Part shown: positions 24,268-33,425 of the stretch, piece after piece
How positions within the stretch are numbered: the first letter of the stretch is position 1
Layout of the letters: each line of letters begins with the position of its first letter
Assembly (NCBI GenBank): GCA_945787325.1
Contig: CALZHP010000023.1
Span: forward strand, 1-37,027
Reading direction: 5' to 3'
Length of the DNA stretch: 37,027 bases
DNA from: an uncultured Desulfobulbaceae bacterium
GTDB taxonomy: Bacteria > Desulfobacterota > Desulfobulbia > Desulfobulbales > BM004
Program-made: the position numbers and the translations under genes
The notes under the pieces: model-generated
Databases searched by the model: none
What the model was told of the DNA's origin: nothing
The model's input: the letters and a program-made list of their open reading frames with translations, nothing else

Positions 24268-25065
24268 TCAATTGTTTTTTGCGGAGCTCCAGTAGTCCAG
24301 AAGTGAGTCTTTGTCCAGATTTGCAATCAATTTTCCTGAGCCGATAATATCTTTCTCCATCCTGTTAAATCTTTCTATGAATTTATCAGTGGATTCCTTC
24401 AATGAATTCTCGGCGTTGATGTTAATTATTCTGCCAATATTGACAATAACGAGGAGAAGATCACCAAATTCTTCCATCACAGCCTTACCGTCACCTGTGG
24501 TCAATGCTTTTTTCAGTTCATCAATTTCCTCATCTAATTTATTGAAAACCTGTTCATTGTTTTCCCAGTCAAAACCGGTGTTTGCTGCTCGCTCTGATAT
24601 TTTTTGCGCCCTAAGCAGGGCGGGGATATTTCTGGGTACAGAGTCAAATAAATACTGGACTTCTGGTTTTCCATTGTTCTTTACAGCTTTTTCCTCTTCT
24701 TTCATTTCCAGCCATCTTTTACGTAACTCTTTTTCAGAAGCTGCTTTAGAATCACCGAAAACATGAGGGTGTCTTCGAATCATTTTTTCAGAAATTCTGT
24801 CAATTGCATCGCCAATGTTAAACTTTTTTTCTTCCTCGTAAATCTGACATAGAAAGACAATAATGAATAAAAGATCTCCCAACTCATCCCTTACGTCATC
24901 GGGGCCATTACTATCAATTGCCTCAAGCACTTCATGAGTCTCCTCGAGGAGATAAGACTTGAGACTCTGAGGGGTTTGTTTTCTGTCCCAGGGACAGCCA
25001 TTGGCGCCCCGCAGGTCACTCATTATTTTTATAAGCTCAGCAAGCTTTTCCGTGTTTGCTTTCAT
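24268..25065 (-). CDS. mazG: Nucleoside triphosphate pyrophosphohydrolase MazG
   Basis: A 265-residue house-cleaning enzyme that hydrolyses (d)NTPs to monophosphates and pyrophosphate. It has the double-domain layout of E. coli-type MazG. The first domain contains NGCPWDRKQTPQSLKSYLLE, EETHEVLEAI and RDELGDLLFIIVF, the EExxE and ExxD metal ligands. The second contains LDEEIDELKKAL and EEFGDLLLVIVNIGR. It is encoded upstream of rpsF on the same strand, 154 bp before the rpsF ATG. AGG lies a short distance before its ATG. Confidence 0.95.
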   Translation of the reverse strand: MKANTEKLAELIKIMSDLRGANGCPWDRKQTPQSLKSYLLEETHEVLEAIDSNGPDDVRDELGDLLFIIVFLCQIYEEEKKFNIGDAIDRISEKMIRRHPHVFGDSKAASEKELRKRWLEMKEEEKAVKNNGKPEVQYLFDSVPRNIPALLRAQKISERAANTGFDWENNEQVFNKLDEEIDELKKALTTGDGKAVMEEFGDLLLVIVNIGRIININAENSLKESTDKFIERFNRMEKDIIGSGKLIANLDKDSLLDYWSSAKNN

Positions 25066-25715
25066 CTGATTGCCTGATTGTGTGGCTATTTATCTTAGTA
25101 TCCAAAGAAATTGTTAGATCATGCATAACTGAATCTATAATTAATTACATATTTTATTAAACAAAAAATATCAGTAGACCGACATATATATCAACACAGA
25201 ATGGAGACGGTTTCTTTATAATTATTGCAGGTAAGGTTTGCAATGTTAACATCTGAATGTATTTTGATATTTTTCTTCGACAGACGTAACTATCCAAACA
25301 CCCTAAAATAGTTAAGGTTTTATTAGAATTAACTATCATTTTGATTCTATACGTTCGAATTTGAGGTTAATTGACCTATTAGGCTGGGAAATTTATGTTT
25401 TCTATTTCTTAATTTCCCGGATGAATTGAGAATTAAATTATTTGTTATGAAATTTCTATATAGGGGTTGTAATAATGACATGCAGAGTTTATATTTTATG
25501 GAGCAATAAATGAAATCAACAATATTAATACCATCTTTTTTTGTGTCCATTTTGTATATCAATTTTCTGATTCACCATATTTTCTGGGTTGCAAATATAA
25601 ATGATAAATTCAGAGGGCCAAGTTCTGTCCTGAAAGGTCAGAAGTCTGTGGTATTCTCTTTTTCATATATGTAATTTTTTTAAATATCTGTTTATGCAAG
25701 GAGGCTTATTCTTTA
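25066..25715. other. 650-bp AT-rich region without a convincing gene
   Basis: This stretch separates mazG (minus) from the AP2-like gene (plus) and must hold both promoters. It is strongly AT-rich. Two short minus-strand frames (about 60 and 71 codons) have no ribosome sites and low-complexity composition, so I do not call them. Near the right end, TTCTGTCCT-GAA-AGGTCAGAA (25623-25643) forms a nine-position stem with one mismatch, in the probable leader of the AP2-like gene. No single promoter stood out among many AT-rich -10-like boxes. Confidence 0.6.
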
Positions 25716-26153
25716 ATGAAAGAAGACAAAAAGATTCTGTTGGAAAAACATAAAGATATCGCGCGTATTGACCAGGAGGTCAAGCGTACTCATGGGTGGT
25801 ATGTGAGGGTAAGATTTTACGGGAAGACGTATTCGAAGTTTTTTTCCGATCGAAAGTGCGGAGGAAGATATTCAAGCCTGCTCTCTGCTTTGGCTTGGCG
25901 TGACAAAACAGAAATCAAGCTGGGCAAGGTCAGAACAGACAAGCATATCGTAACTGTCAGCAACTCCAAGACTGGCGTCGTAGGTGTTCGGCATAATGAA
26001 AAACTGAACAGATACGAAGTGAGTTGGGTGACAACAGAAGGCAAGCAGGGCAAAACCTCTGTATCAATCAACAAGCACGGCAAGAAAAAAGCTTTTGAGC
26101 TTGCGTGCAGCATCAGGAAGAAAAAAGAAGCTGAACGTCTTGCAACCGATTAA
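25716..26153 (+). CDS. Stand-alone AP2/ERF-like DNA-binding protein
   Basis: A 145-residue, very basic protein. The C-terminal part (about residues 85-140) has the AP2/ERF layout: SKTGVVGVRHNEKLNRYEVS with the GV(R) strand, a second strand (WVTTEGKQGKTSVSI) and the helix with KKKAFELACSIRKKKE. Residues 25-65 (THGWYVRVRFYGKTYSKFFS, then SLLSALAWRDKTE) look like a second, more diverged copy of the three-strand-plus-helix fold. There is no HNH nuclease, integrase or other catalytic domain, unlike most bacterial AP2 proteins. AAGGAGG precedes the ATG. It stands alone, with 650 bp before it and 529 bp after it, and has its own terminator. It probably binds DNA as a regulator or nucleoid-type protein; the target is unknown. 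Confidence 0.72.
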   Translation: MKEDKKILLEKHKDIARIDQEVKRTHGWYVRVRFYGKTYSKFFSDRKCGGRYSSLLSALAWRDKTEIKLGKVRTDKHIVTVSNSKTGVVGVRHNEKLNRYEVSWVTTEGKQGKTSVSINKHGKKKAFELACSIRKKKEAERLATD

Positions 26154-26166
26154 AAAATAAGGTTAT

Positions 26167-26219
26167 CCGGTCGGTATGAATTTTGTGAACACCTACACAA
26201 TTCTATGCCGGCCGGTTTT
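26167..26219 (+). terminator. Rho-independent terminator of the AP2-like gene
   Basis: CCGGTCGGTAT pairs with ATGCCGGCCGG through G-C and G-U pairs, continued by an upper stem (TTGTG/CACAA) around a short loop. The T-run after it is only four bases. It starts 13 bp after the stop codon. Confidence 0.65.
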
Positions 26220-26682
26220 CTGAATATTCCTTCCCTTCCAGAAGAATCTTTCTGCTCTTAATAGTGTCTTAACTAATCAGAATCTACAGTTGTGCACCCA
26301 GGGTAATTTGAAGTAAGCACTTATCTGATTCACAGCACTCATAAGCAAAATAGCAATATTAATACCCCTTAAGTGTTGCTCCTCTATATCTCGCTGTACT
26401 CGTTATCCTCATGCGAAATTATTAAATTGCCATAGTTTTTTTTGTTAAGTTAACAGCACACTGGTCTGAAAAATAAAAACTTTATAAGATAGTATCAGTA
26501 AGGAAAATGACCTTGACAATAATGCTATTTATAGTATTAATGGCAGGTTTGATATTTCCTTTTCATTTGACTCTTGTTTTGGTCTTAGGAAATTCATATA
26601 AATAAGCTTTAATAATTTGTAGCCGTAATATATTTAAATATAAGCCGGTTTCAATCAACTTAATGTTTCTTGGAGGAGTAAA
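26220..26682. other. Intergenic region upstream of rplU
   Basis: No gene is visible here. AATCAGA (26275-26281) and TCTGATT (26324-26330) are perfect 7-bp inverted arms that enclose a second pair, GTGC/GCAC (26292-26295 and 26317-26320), so this segment could fold as an RNA. The last 170 bp hold the rplU promoter and a long AT-rich leader with ATTTCCT/AGGAAAT arms. I saw no tRNA or recognised riboswitch. Confidence 0.5.
26513..26541 (+). promoter_or_regulatory. Promoter for rplU-rpmA
   Basis: A perfect -35 TTGACA (26513-26518), 17-bp spacer and ATTAAT (26536-26541); TATTAA one base earlier gives a 16-bp spacer. It would make a leader of about 135 bases before the rplU ATG at 26683, long enough for regulatory structure. 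Confidence 0.6.
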
Positions 26683-26994
26683 ATGTACGCAATTATCCGC
26701 ACCGGTGGTAAACAATACCAGGTAGCAGCCGGTGAAAGACTGCGCGTTGAAAAACTGGAAGGCAATATCGGTGATACGGTGGAATTATCCGACGTACTTG
26801 CTGTTGTTGACGGAGATGACGCAAAAATCGGTCAGCCGGTACTGGAAGGTGCCAAGGTGACAGCCCGTATTGTTGAGCAGGGTAAAGCAAAAAAGGTTAT
26901 TGTTTTCAAGAAAAAAAGGCGAAAAGGTTATCGGGTTAAGAGAGGGCATCGTCAGATGTTCACCTCTCTGGAAATCGGTGAAATTTCTGCATGA
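26683..26994 (+). CDS. rplU: 50S ribosomal protein L21
   Basis: A 103-residue L21 starting MYAIIRTGGKQYQVAAGERL, with the basic rRNA-binding C-terminal motif FKKKRRKGYRVKRGHRQ. A strong GGAGGAG precedes the ATG. It is first in the classic rplU-rpmA pair, 74 bp before rpmA. Confidence 0.98.
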   Translation: MYAIIRTGGKQYQVAAGERLRVEKLEGNIGDTVELSDVLAVVDGDDAKIGQPVLEGAKVTARIVEQGKAKKVIVFKKKRRKGYRVKRGHRQMFTSLEIGEISA

Positions 26995-27068
26995 TACTTT
27001 TTGTGCAGAGTCTCAATAAATTATATTATAAGTTAATTTATTTAATATAAACCAGAAGAGGTATTGAT

Positions 27069-27335
27069 ATGGCTCATAAGAAGGCGGGCGGAAGTTCAAA
27101 AAACGGTCGCGACAGTGCCGGACAGAGGCGAGGAGTGAAAATTTTCTCCGGGCAGAATGTTCGTGCCGGCAATATACTTGTAAGGCAACTCGGAACAAAG
27201 ATACATCCTGGCTCAAATGTTGGTCTTGGTCGTGACTATACCCTTTTTGCCAAAGTTGATGGTGTGGTGGCTTATGAAAATTTCGGGCGTAAACGAAAAC
27301 GTGTAAGCGTGTACCCTGAAGATTCAAATTCCTGA
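27069..27335 (+). CDS. rpmA: 50S ribosomal protein L27
   Basis: An 88-residue L27 starting [20 protein letters not shown], whose N-terminus reaches the peptidyl-transferase centre, followed by [18 protein letters not shown]. There is no Firmicute-type N-terminal pre-extension. AGAGG lies before the ATG. A strong terminator follows 38 bp after the stop. Confidence 0.98.
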   Translation: MAHKKAGGSSKNGRDSAGQRRGVKIFSGQNVRAGNILVRQLGTKIHPGSNVGLGRDYTLFAKVDGVVAYENFGRKRKRVSVYPEDSNS

Positions 27336-27373
27336 GTCGTCTAACATATCCAACCGTTATTAAACGGTAGCAG

Positions 27374-27426
27374 AAAAGGCTTGTTTGGTGATACCTTTCT
27401 TATATTTCACTTAACAGGCTTTTTTT
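27374..27426 (+). terminator. Rho-independent terminator after rpmA
   Basis: AAAAG...CTTGTT pairs with AACAGG...CTTTT (one bulged G), extended by GGTGA/TTCAC arms to the loop, and ends in seven T residues (27420-27426). It separates the ribosomal-protein pair from obgE, so obgE probably depends on partial read-through or a separate start. Confidence 0.75.
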
Positions 27427-27439
27427 GTTACAAAAATGA

Positions 27440-28453
<1,014 letters not shown>

Positions 28454-28520
28454 TTTTATTTGTTTTATTATGGCTTAACCACAAATAATAACTCTATTAA
28501 TTCAAAATAAGATTTCGTTT

Positions 28521-29678
28521 ATGTCATTTCAGGTAGCTAAAAAGGAAGGGATAGCGCTGAGAAAAGCCCTTTTAAAAAAAGCCAAACGGGTAGTGGTCAA
28601 GGTTGGCAGCGCGGTATTGACCGGTGAAAACGGTTTGGACCGTGATGTCATTTCTAACCTTGCCAATGAATTATCCTATCTCGCAGGTACCGGACGGGAA
28701 ATAATCCTGGTGAGTTCCGGTGCAGTTGCGGCTGGAAGAAGAAACCTGTCTTTAGACGTAAACCGTGAAATAAGCCTGAAAGAAAAACAGGCAGTTGCAG
28801 CTGTCGGGCAAAGCCGCCTGATGCGGGTTTATGAAGATATTTTCAGTCAACACGATCTAAAAACTGCACAGGTCCTTCTGACCCACGATGACCTTTCGCA
28901 CCGGGACCGTTATCTGAATGTACGCAACACTATTTTGACGCTTCTGGAGTGGGGTATTGTTCCCATCATAAATGAAAACGATACAGTTTCGGTAGAAGAG
29001 CTGCGCTTTGGAGATAATGATACGCTGGGCTCTCTGATTACCAACCTTATTGAAGCTGATGTCTTTATATGCCTGACAGATGTGGAGGCACTATATACAG
29101 CAAATCCCCACCACGATTCCAAGGCGAAGCCTGTAATTACAATTGCCAGGGTCGACAGGCAGGTTGAAGATATGGCCGGGCACTTAGTAGGTGCGCTTGG
29201 AACCGGCGGGATGCGCAGCAAAATTCTTGCGGCCAAGTCTGTAGCAGCTAGAGGTGGTAGTTCATTTATCGGACCTGGACGGGAGTCAGGTGTTATCAAA
29301 AAACTTTTCAGCGGCAAACAGGTCGGTACTTTTTTTCTGCCAAAAGCTGAAAAAATGCAGAGCCGTAAACATTGGATTGCCTATGTGTTAAGACCGAAAG
29401 GGTACCTTGTGCTTGATGAAGGCGCCTGCAAGGCACTTGTTAAAGGAGGCAAAAGTCTCCTGCCGTCAGGAATAGTTGAGGTTCGTGAAAACTTCGGTGT
29501 TGGTGCCCCTGTCCATTGTATTGACCATGACGGGAAAGCTATTGCAGCGGGTCTTACCAACTACAGTGCGAAGGACCTTGATAAAATAAAAGGTAAAAAA
29601 TCCAGTCAGATTGAGAAAATACTGGGGTATAAAGATAGCGATGAAGTGATTCATCGTGATAACCTCGTTATTCTTTAA
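28521..29678 (+). CDS. proB: Glutamate 5-kinase ProB
   Basis: A 385-residue kinase that phosphorylates glutamate in the first step of proline synthesis. The amino-acid kinase domain begins RVVVKVGSAVLTGENGLDRD and includes ILVSSGAVAAG, INENDTVSVEELRFGDND and GTGGMRSKILAAKSVAARGG. A C-terminal PUA domain (about 295-375, containing GACKALVKGGKSLLPSGI) is present, as in E. coli. The N-terminus is about 20 residues longer than usual; no better start is visible. The proA ATG follows 11 bp after the stop. Confidence 0.96.
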   Translation: MSFQVAKKEGIALRKALLKKAKRVVVKVGSAVLTGENGLDRDVISNLANELSYLAGTGREIILVSSGAVAAGRRNLSLDVNREISLKEKQAVAAVGQSRLMRVYEDIFSQHDLKTAQVLLTHDDLSHRDRYLNVRNTILTLLEWGIVPIINENDTVSVEELRFGDNDTLGSLITNLIEADVFICLTDVEALYTANPHHDSKAKPVITIARVDRQVEDMAGHLVGALGTGGMRSKILAAKSVAARGGSSFIGPGRESGVIKKLFSGKQVGTFFLPKAEKMQSRKHWIAYVLRPKGYLVLDEGACKALVKGGKSLLPSGIVEVRENFGVGAPVHCIDHDGKAIAAGLTNYSAKDLDKIKGKKSSQIEKILGYKDSDEVIHRDNLVIL

Positions 29679-29689
29679 GGAGACAAAAG

Positions 29690-30946
29690 ATGTCTATACA
29701 GGATACAGTCAGATCTATGGCGGAGCAGTCTAAAATCGCCGCTCGTGAACTTGCCAGCTTATCGACGGAAAGCAAGAACCGGGTGTTGAATGTTATGGCT
29801 GAATCACTGGTATCCCAGAGCGAATACATTCAAAAAGAGAACGAAAAAGATCTCGTAGCCGGCAGAGAGAAAGGTCTATCCAATGCTATGCTGGACCGTC
29901 TGCACCTGTCGGATAAAGTCATGGATTCCATGATAGGCGGGCTCAGGGAAGTTGCGGCACTTGCCGATCCTGTGGGTGAGATAGACGAGATGGTTAAAAG
30001 GCCTTCGGGGATTGTCGTGGGGCGAATGAGGGTTCCACTGGGAGTTATAGGTATGATATACGAGTCACGCCCCAATGTGACCGTTGACGCGGCGGCTCTC
30101 TGTCTTAAGGCTGGCAATGCTGTTTTTCTAAGGGGCGGCTCTGAGGCTATTCATTCTAATCTTGCTCTGGCCAAGGTCCTGCAGGACGCACTTGCATCTG
30201 AAAACATCAATCCGGCAGCAATCCAGGTTGTACCAGTAACTGATCGCTCCGCTATTAATATACTCCTTGAACTTGAAGAATATATTGACCTGATCATTCC
30301 CAGGGGAGGGGAGAATCTTATCTGTTTTGTATCAGAGAATTCACGCATCCCTGTCCTGAAGCATTATAAAGGTGTGTGTCATGCCTATGTGGATGAAGAT
30401 GCCGATCTTGAAATGGCAACCGACATTATAATGAACGGCAAGGTACAGCGACCAGGTGTCTGTAACTCACTTGAAACCATCCTGGTTCACAAGGAAATTG
30501 CTAAGGCATTCCTGCCTGTTATTGCTACAAGCCTCACCGAAACAGGAGTTGAACTTCGCTGCTGCCCGCAGTCAAAAGTCTTGATCCCGAATGCTGTTGA
30601 AGCAGCTGATTCCGATTGGGGCATGGAGTTTCTGGACCTGATTCTTGCTGTAAAGATAGTGGATGATATGGATGCGGCAATGGAGCATATAGCTGCATAC
30701 GGTTCTCTGCATACAGAGGTTATAATTACAACGGATTATGGCAACGCCCAGAAGTTTATCCGTGAAGTGGATGCCTCGGCGGTTATGGTCAACGCCTCGT
30801 CCAGGTTTAACGACGGCGGTCAATTCGGGCTGGGTGCAGAGATCGGCATTAGCACCACTAAGCTGCATGCCTATGGTCCCATGGGGTTGCGGGAACTGAC
30901 TACCCGGAAGTTTATTGTGTATGGTGATGGTGAGATTAGAAGTTAA
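29690..30946 (+). CDS. proA: Gamma-glutamyl phosphate reductase ProA
   Basis: A 418-residue NADPH-dependent reductase that converts glutamyl-5-phosphate to glutamate semialdehyde, the second proline step. Motifs include GVIGMIYESRPNVTVDAAAL, LRGGSEAIHSN, IPRGGENLICFV, the catalytic cysteine in RPGVCNSLETILV and FNDGGQFGLGAEIGIS. AAGGAGA lies before the ATG, 11 bp after proB, so the two are an operon. The length is normal. Confidence 0.97.
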   Translation: MSIQDTVRSMAEQSKIAARELASLSTESKNRVLNVMAESLVSQSEYIQKENEKDLVAGREKGLSNAMLDRLHLSDKVMDSMIGGLREVAALADPVGEIDEMVKRPSGIVVGRMRVPLGVIGMIYESRPNVTVDAAALCLKAGNAVFLRGGSEAIHSNLALAKVLQDALASENINPAAIQVVPVTDRSAINILLELEEYIDLIIPRGGENLICFVSENSRIPVLKHYKGVCHAYVDEDADLEMATDIIMNGKVQRPGVCNSLETILVHKEIAKAFLPVIATSLTETGVELRCCPQSKVLIPNAVEAADSDWGMEFLDLILAVKIVDDMDAAMEHIAAYGSLHTEVIITTDYGNAQKFIREVDASAVMVNASSRFNDGGQFGLGAEIGISTTKLHAYGPMGLRELTTRKFIVYGDGEIRS

Positions 30947-31002
30947 ACTATGTCATGAGTCCTCATTTCTAGATAGACTCAACAAAACGTGGGGAACGTT
31001 TA

Positions 31003-31704
31003 TTGGCTCTACTTAAGAAGAAAAAGTCGGCAAAGATAGGGTTGTTGGGAGGCACATTTGACCCGGTTCATAACGGACATCTGGCAATTGCCCTAGAAGC
31101 GAGAAAAAAACTCAACCTGGACGAGTTCTTGCTCATCCCCTCTGCACTCCCTCCCCATAAAAAATCCTATAACATTTCTTCATTTACCGATCGTGCCAAC
31201 ATGCTGGAGTTGGCAATCGGTTCTCTTACAGAACAGGAAAAAGAAACAGACTTTATCGTTTCCCTTATTGAAGCGGAGAGGACCAGACCTTCATATACCA
31301 TCGACACTCTTATCGAATTAAGAAAAAGACTGGGTCCGAAGGTTTCATTCTATTTTATTATAGGTGCCGATGCCTTTGTCGAAATTGAAACCTGGAAATC
31401 TTATCAGAAACTGCTGTCTGAATCCTCGTTCGCTGTAATAACTCGGCCAACATGCCATACGAAGGAAATAGCAGAGGTAATAGAAAGATGTTTTGGGGAT
31501 TACAGGTTTGACCCAGCTGATAAAAACTGGAGTTCACCGGATAGAATAGGTGAGATACATCTTCTGGAAATGGACCCTATCGAGATATCATCAACCCAGA
31601 TCAGAGAAATGGTAGGCAGCGGTATGTCTGTCGCTTCTTTTGTTCCAGCCGGTGTTGAACAATACATTCACCGGCATGGGCTTTATAAGTGGCATCTGGA
31701 ATAA
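31003..31704 (+). CDS. nadD: Nicotinate-mononucleotide adenylyltransferase NadD
   Basis: A 233-residue enzyme that joins nicotinate mononucleotide and ATP to make deamido-NAD. The adenylyl-transfer site is IGLLGGTFDPVHNGHLAIA (HxGH type), the substrate loop is PSALPPHK, and the C-terminal ISSTQIREMV motif is present. TTG at 31003 is the start, with GGGGA eight bases upstream; no ATG lies between it and the conserved core. It is last in the obgE group. rsfS, a frequent next gene, is absent; folE2 converges 20 bp beyond. Confidence 0.94.
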   Translation: MALLKKKKSAKIGLLGGTFDPVHNGHLAIALEARKKLNLDEFLLIPSALPPHKKSYNISSFTDRANMLELAIGSLTEQEKETDFIVSLIEAERTRPSYTIDTLIELRKRLGPKVSFYFIIGADAFVEIETWKSYQKLLSESSFAVITRPTCHTKEIAEVIERCFGDYRFDPADKNWSSPDRIGEIHLLEMDPIEISSTQIREMVGSGMSVASFVPAGVEQYIHRHGLYKWHLE

Positions 31705-31724
31705 AGTATTACAATTTCAACCTA

Positions 31725-32459
31725 TCAGATATTGTCACTATCCACATAAGCATAAGCACTATGCTTATGGATTGATTCAAAACTCTCCACGCCAACTGAA
31801 AACCAGTAAATATCAGGATGTGCTAGGGCAATTTCCGCAACTTTGCGCACAACGTCCTCCACAAACATAGGGTTGTGGTAGGCCTGTTCGGTAACGTGTT
31901 TTTCATCAGGTCTCTTAAGCAGAGCAAAAACCTCACTGGATGCTCCGGATTCGACAAGACTGATAAGGTCTTCCACCCAGATAAAACCTTTATATTTAAC
32001 GTTGAGGTTGATTTCTGCCCTTTGGTTATGAGCGCCGATTTCACTGATTTCTTTTGAACAGGGGCATAAGGTTGTCACTGGAACCCATACTGAAAGAACA
32101 AAGTATTCATCCTTGCCGATCCCTCCAGTAAAACGGCAAGTGTATTCCATCAGGCTTGGAGTTGAGGAAACAGGAGCTTTTTTCTCAATAAAGTAAGGGA
32201 ATGTCATCTCGAAATGGGCCGATTCAGCCTGAAGACCGTTTTTTATCTCTTTCAGGAGATCTGAGGTAATATCAACACTCATGTCGTCCTGGTACTTGTT
32301 CAAAACAGAAATAAATGAGTTTATGCAGGTTTCACGATAACGGCTTGGCATATTTGCGTGCAGATTAATCGTGGCAACGGTTTCCTGGTGGCCGCCATTT
32401 TTTTCTCTGACTTTAATTGGGTATTTAACGTCTTTGATACCGACGGTTTTAAGTTTCAT
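31725..32459 (-). CDS. folE2: GTP cyclohydrolase FolE2 (type IB)
   Basis: A 244-residue FolE2, the zinc-independent form of GTP cyclohydrolase I that makes 7,8-dihydroneopterin triphosphate for folate or queuosine synthesis. Diagnostic features are the C-terminal block VTTLCPCSKEISEIGAHNQR with the catalytic Cys/His set, NMPSRYRETCINSF near the N-terminus and EDVVRKVAEIAL. FolE2 is often induced when zinc is scarce, but no Zur-like box is evident upstream. It converges on nadD, and its last codons form a perfect inverted repeat. Confidence 0.95.
   Translation of the reverse strand: MKLKTVGIKDVKYPIKVREKNGGHQETVATINLHANMPSRYRETCINSFISVLNKYQDDMSVDITSDLLKEIKNGLQAESAHFEMTFPYFIEKKAPVSSTPSLMEYTCRFTGGIGKDEYFVLSVWVPVTTLCPCSKEISEIGAHNQRAEINLNVKYKGFIWVEDLISLVESGASSEVFALLKRPDEKHVTEQAYHNPMFVEDVVRKVAEIALAHPDIYWFSVGVESFESIHKHSAYAYVDSDNI
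31745..31769. repeat. Perfect 10-bp inverted repeat in the folE2 3' end
   Basis: CATAAGCATA (31745-31754), a 5-base loop, TATGCTTATG (31760-31769). It codes for HKHSAYAY near the FolE2 C-terminus and lies about 40 bp past the nadD stop. No T-run follows on either strand. It could protect 3' ends or help end the converging transcripts. Confidence 0.6.
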
Positions 32460-32622
32460 GGTAATTCAGTTATGGGTTGAGCAGGTTAATAATTGTTTTA
32501 AGAGTTGTATCATTTGTTTTTTCGTTATTGTACCCGTGGGCATAAATATCCACAGGGAATAAACTCAATCAAAGTAAGAACGAATATCTAACTGGCCAAA
32601 TTAAAATCTATCAAGTTACTTG

Positions 32623-33312
32623 TTATTTTGCAGACAATATAAGTTGAATTTCGCCATTATTTTCCCTGGTTTCAATGCCCCTTTGTTTCAATTGGGTAAA
32701 TATCGGCCGCCCCAGGATAAAGAATTCAACTGCAACAGGCATATTGATCTTGGCAACAGTCTGAGATCGAATTGCCAGATCATTGCTGACAAGCCCTGTC
32801 AACCGCGCCATGATATCTGTACTTTCCTGATTATCACCAAGCCCTGTAAGAAGCTCTTCAACTTCCTGAAAAGAGCATTCTTTATCGTGCAAAGTAATAA
32901 TTTCTAATATGGGATCACCAGGATTGATGATATCTCTGCGAGTAATGCTCTCTTTGCCAATTACACTAAGAAGGTCCTGAGGATCCCAACACTTTAACAG
33001 CCGGCATTCCAGTGGTCGATTTTCGTATAGTTCACACAGAGACTCTTTTCCGGAGTCGTTGTAAAAACCGCAGGTCCACGATCTGCTTTTCCCTGCAAGC
33101 TTGACAAGTTCCTGCTTAACCGGCTCAACTTTTCCCGAAACAGGGGAAAAGGCGGACTCGCCTAGGCGAATAGTAATCAGGTCACTGTAACTCAAATGAC
33201 CGTCTTTCAGCAGGTTGATATCATCCCTGTGGAGCGAAGGGCCGCCTTTCGTGCAGCATGTACCGCACCTTAGGCATTGATTCCTGTCAATTTTACTGGT
33301 GGAACTGTTCAT
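32623..33312 (-). CDS. YkgJ-family cysteine-cluster protein
   Basis: From ATG at 33312 the product is 229 residues. The N-terminus carries the YkgJ zinc/iron-cluster signature CLRCGTCCTKGGP, with further cysteines in WTCGFYND, SLCELYENRPLECRLLKC. The typical EL-NRPLxCR segment is present. The C-terminal half (about 110-229) is helical (FQEVEELLTGLGDNQESTDI) with no motif I know. YkgJ proteins are thought to bind metal; no specific reaction is established that I can name. The ATG abuts the T-run of the preceding terminator and has no Shine-Dalgarno. A second ATG at 33354 would add 14 residues encoded through that hairpin. Confidence 0.75.
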   Translation of the reverse strand: MNSSTSKIDRNQCLRCGTCCTKGGPSLHRDDINLLKDGHLSYSDLITIRLGESAFSPVSGKVEPVKQELVKLAGKSRSWTCGFYNDSGKESLCELYENRPLECRLLKCWDPQDLLSVIGKESITRRDIINPGDPILEIITLHDKECSFQEVEELLTGLGDNQESTDIMARLTGLVSNDLAIRSQTVAKINMPVAVEFFILGRPIFTQLKQRGIETRENNGEIQLILSAK

Positions 33313-33316
33313 AATG

Positions 33317-33352
33317 AAAAAAAGAAGCCTGGAGCATAATTTTACTCCAGGC
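33317..33352 (-). terminator. Rho-independent terminator after the classical transketolase gene
   Basis: On the minus strand GCCTGGAG (33352-33345) pairs perfectly with CTCCAGGC (33334-33327), followed by TTC and seven T residues (33323-33317). It lies 74 bp after the tkt stop and ends four bases before the ATG of the YkgJ-type gene. Confidence 0.85.
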
Positions 33353-33425
33353 ATATATCTCTTGAAGTTAATTGATTAAAAACGAATTCTGATGCGATCC
33401 TTATAACACTTTTATTGATAATGTT

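Noticed and set aside
25157..25562. Two short minus-strand frames in the AT-rich gap
   Set aside because: No ribosome sites, low-complexity AT-driven amino acids, and one needs a TTG start.
26154..26682. tRNA or known riboswitch upstream of rplU
   Set aside because: No T-loop or acceptor-stem pattern and no recognised aptamer sequence.
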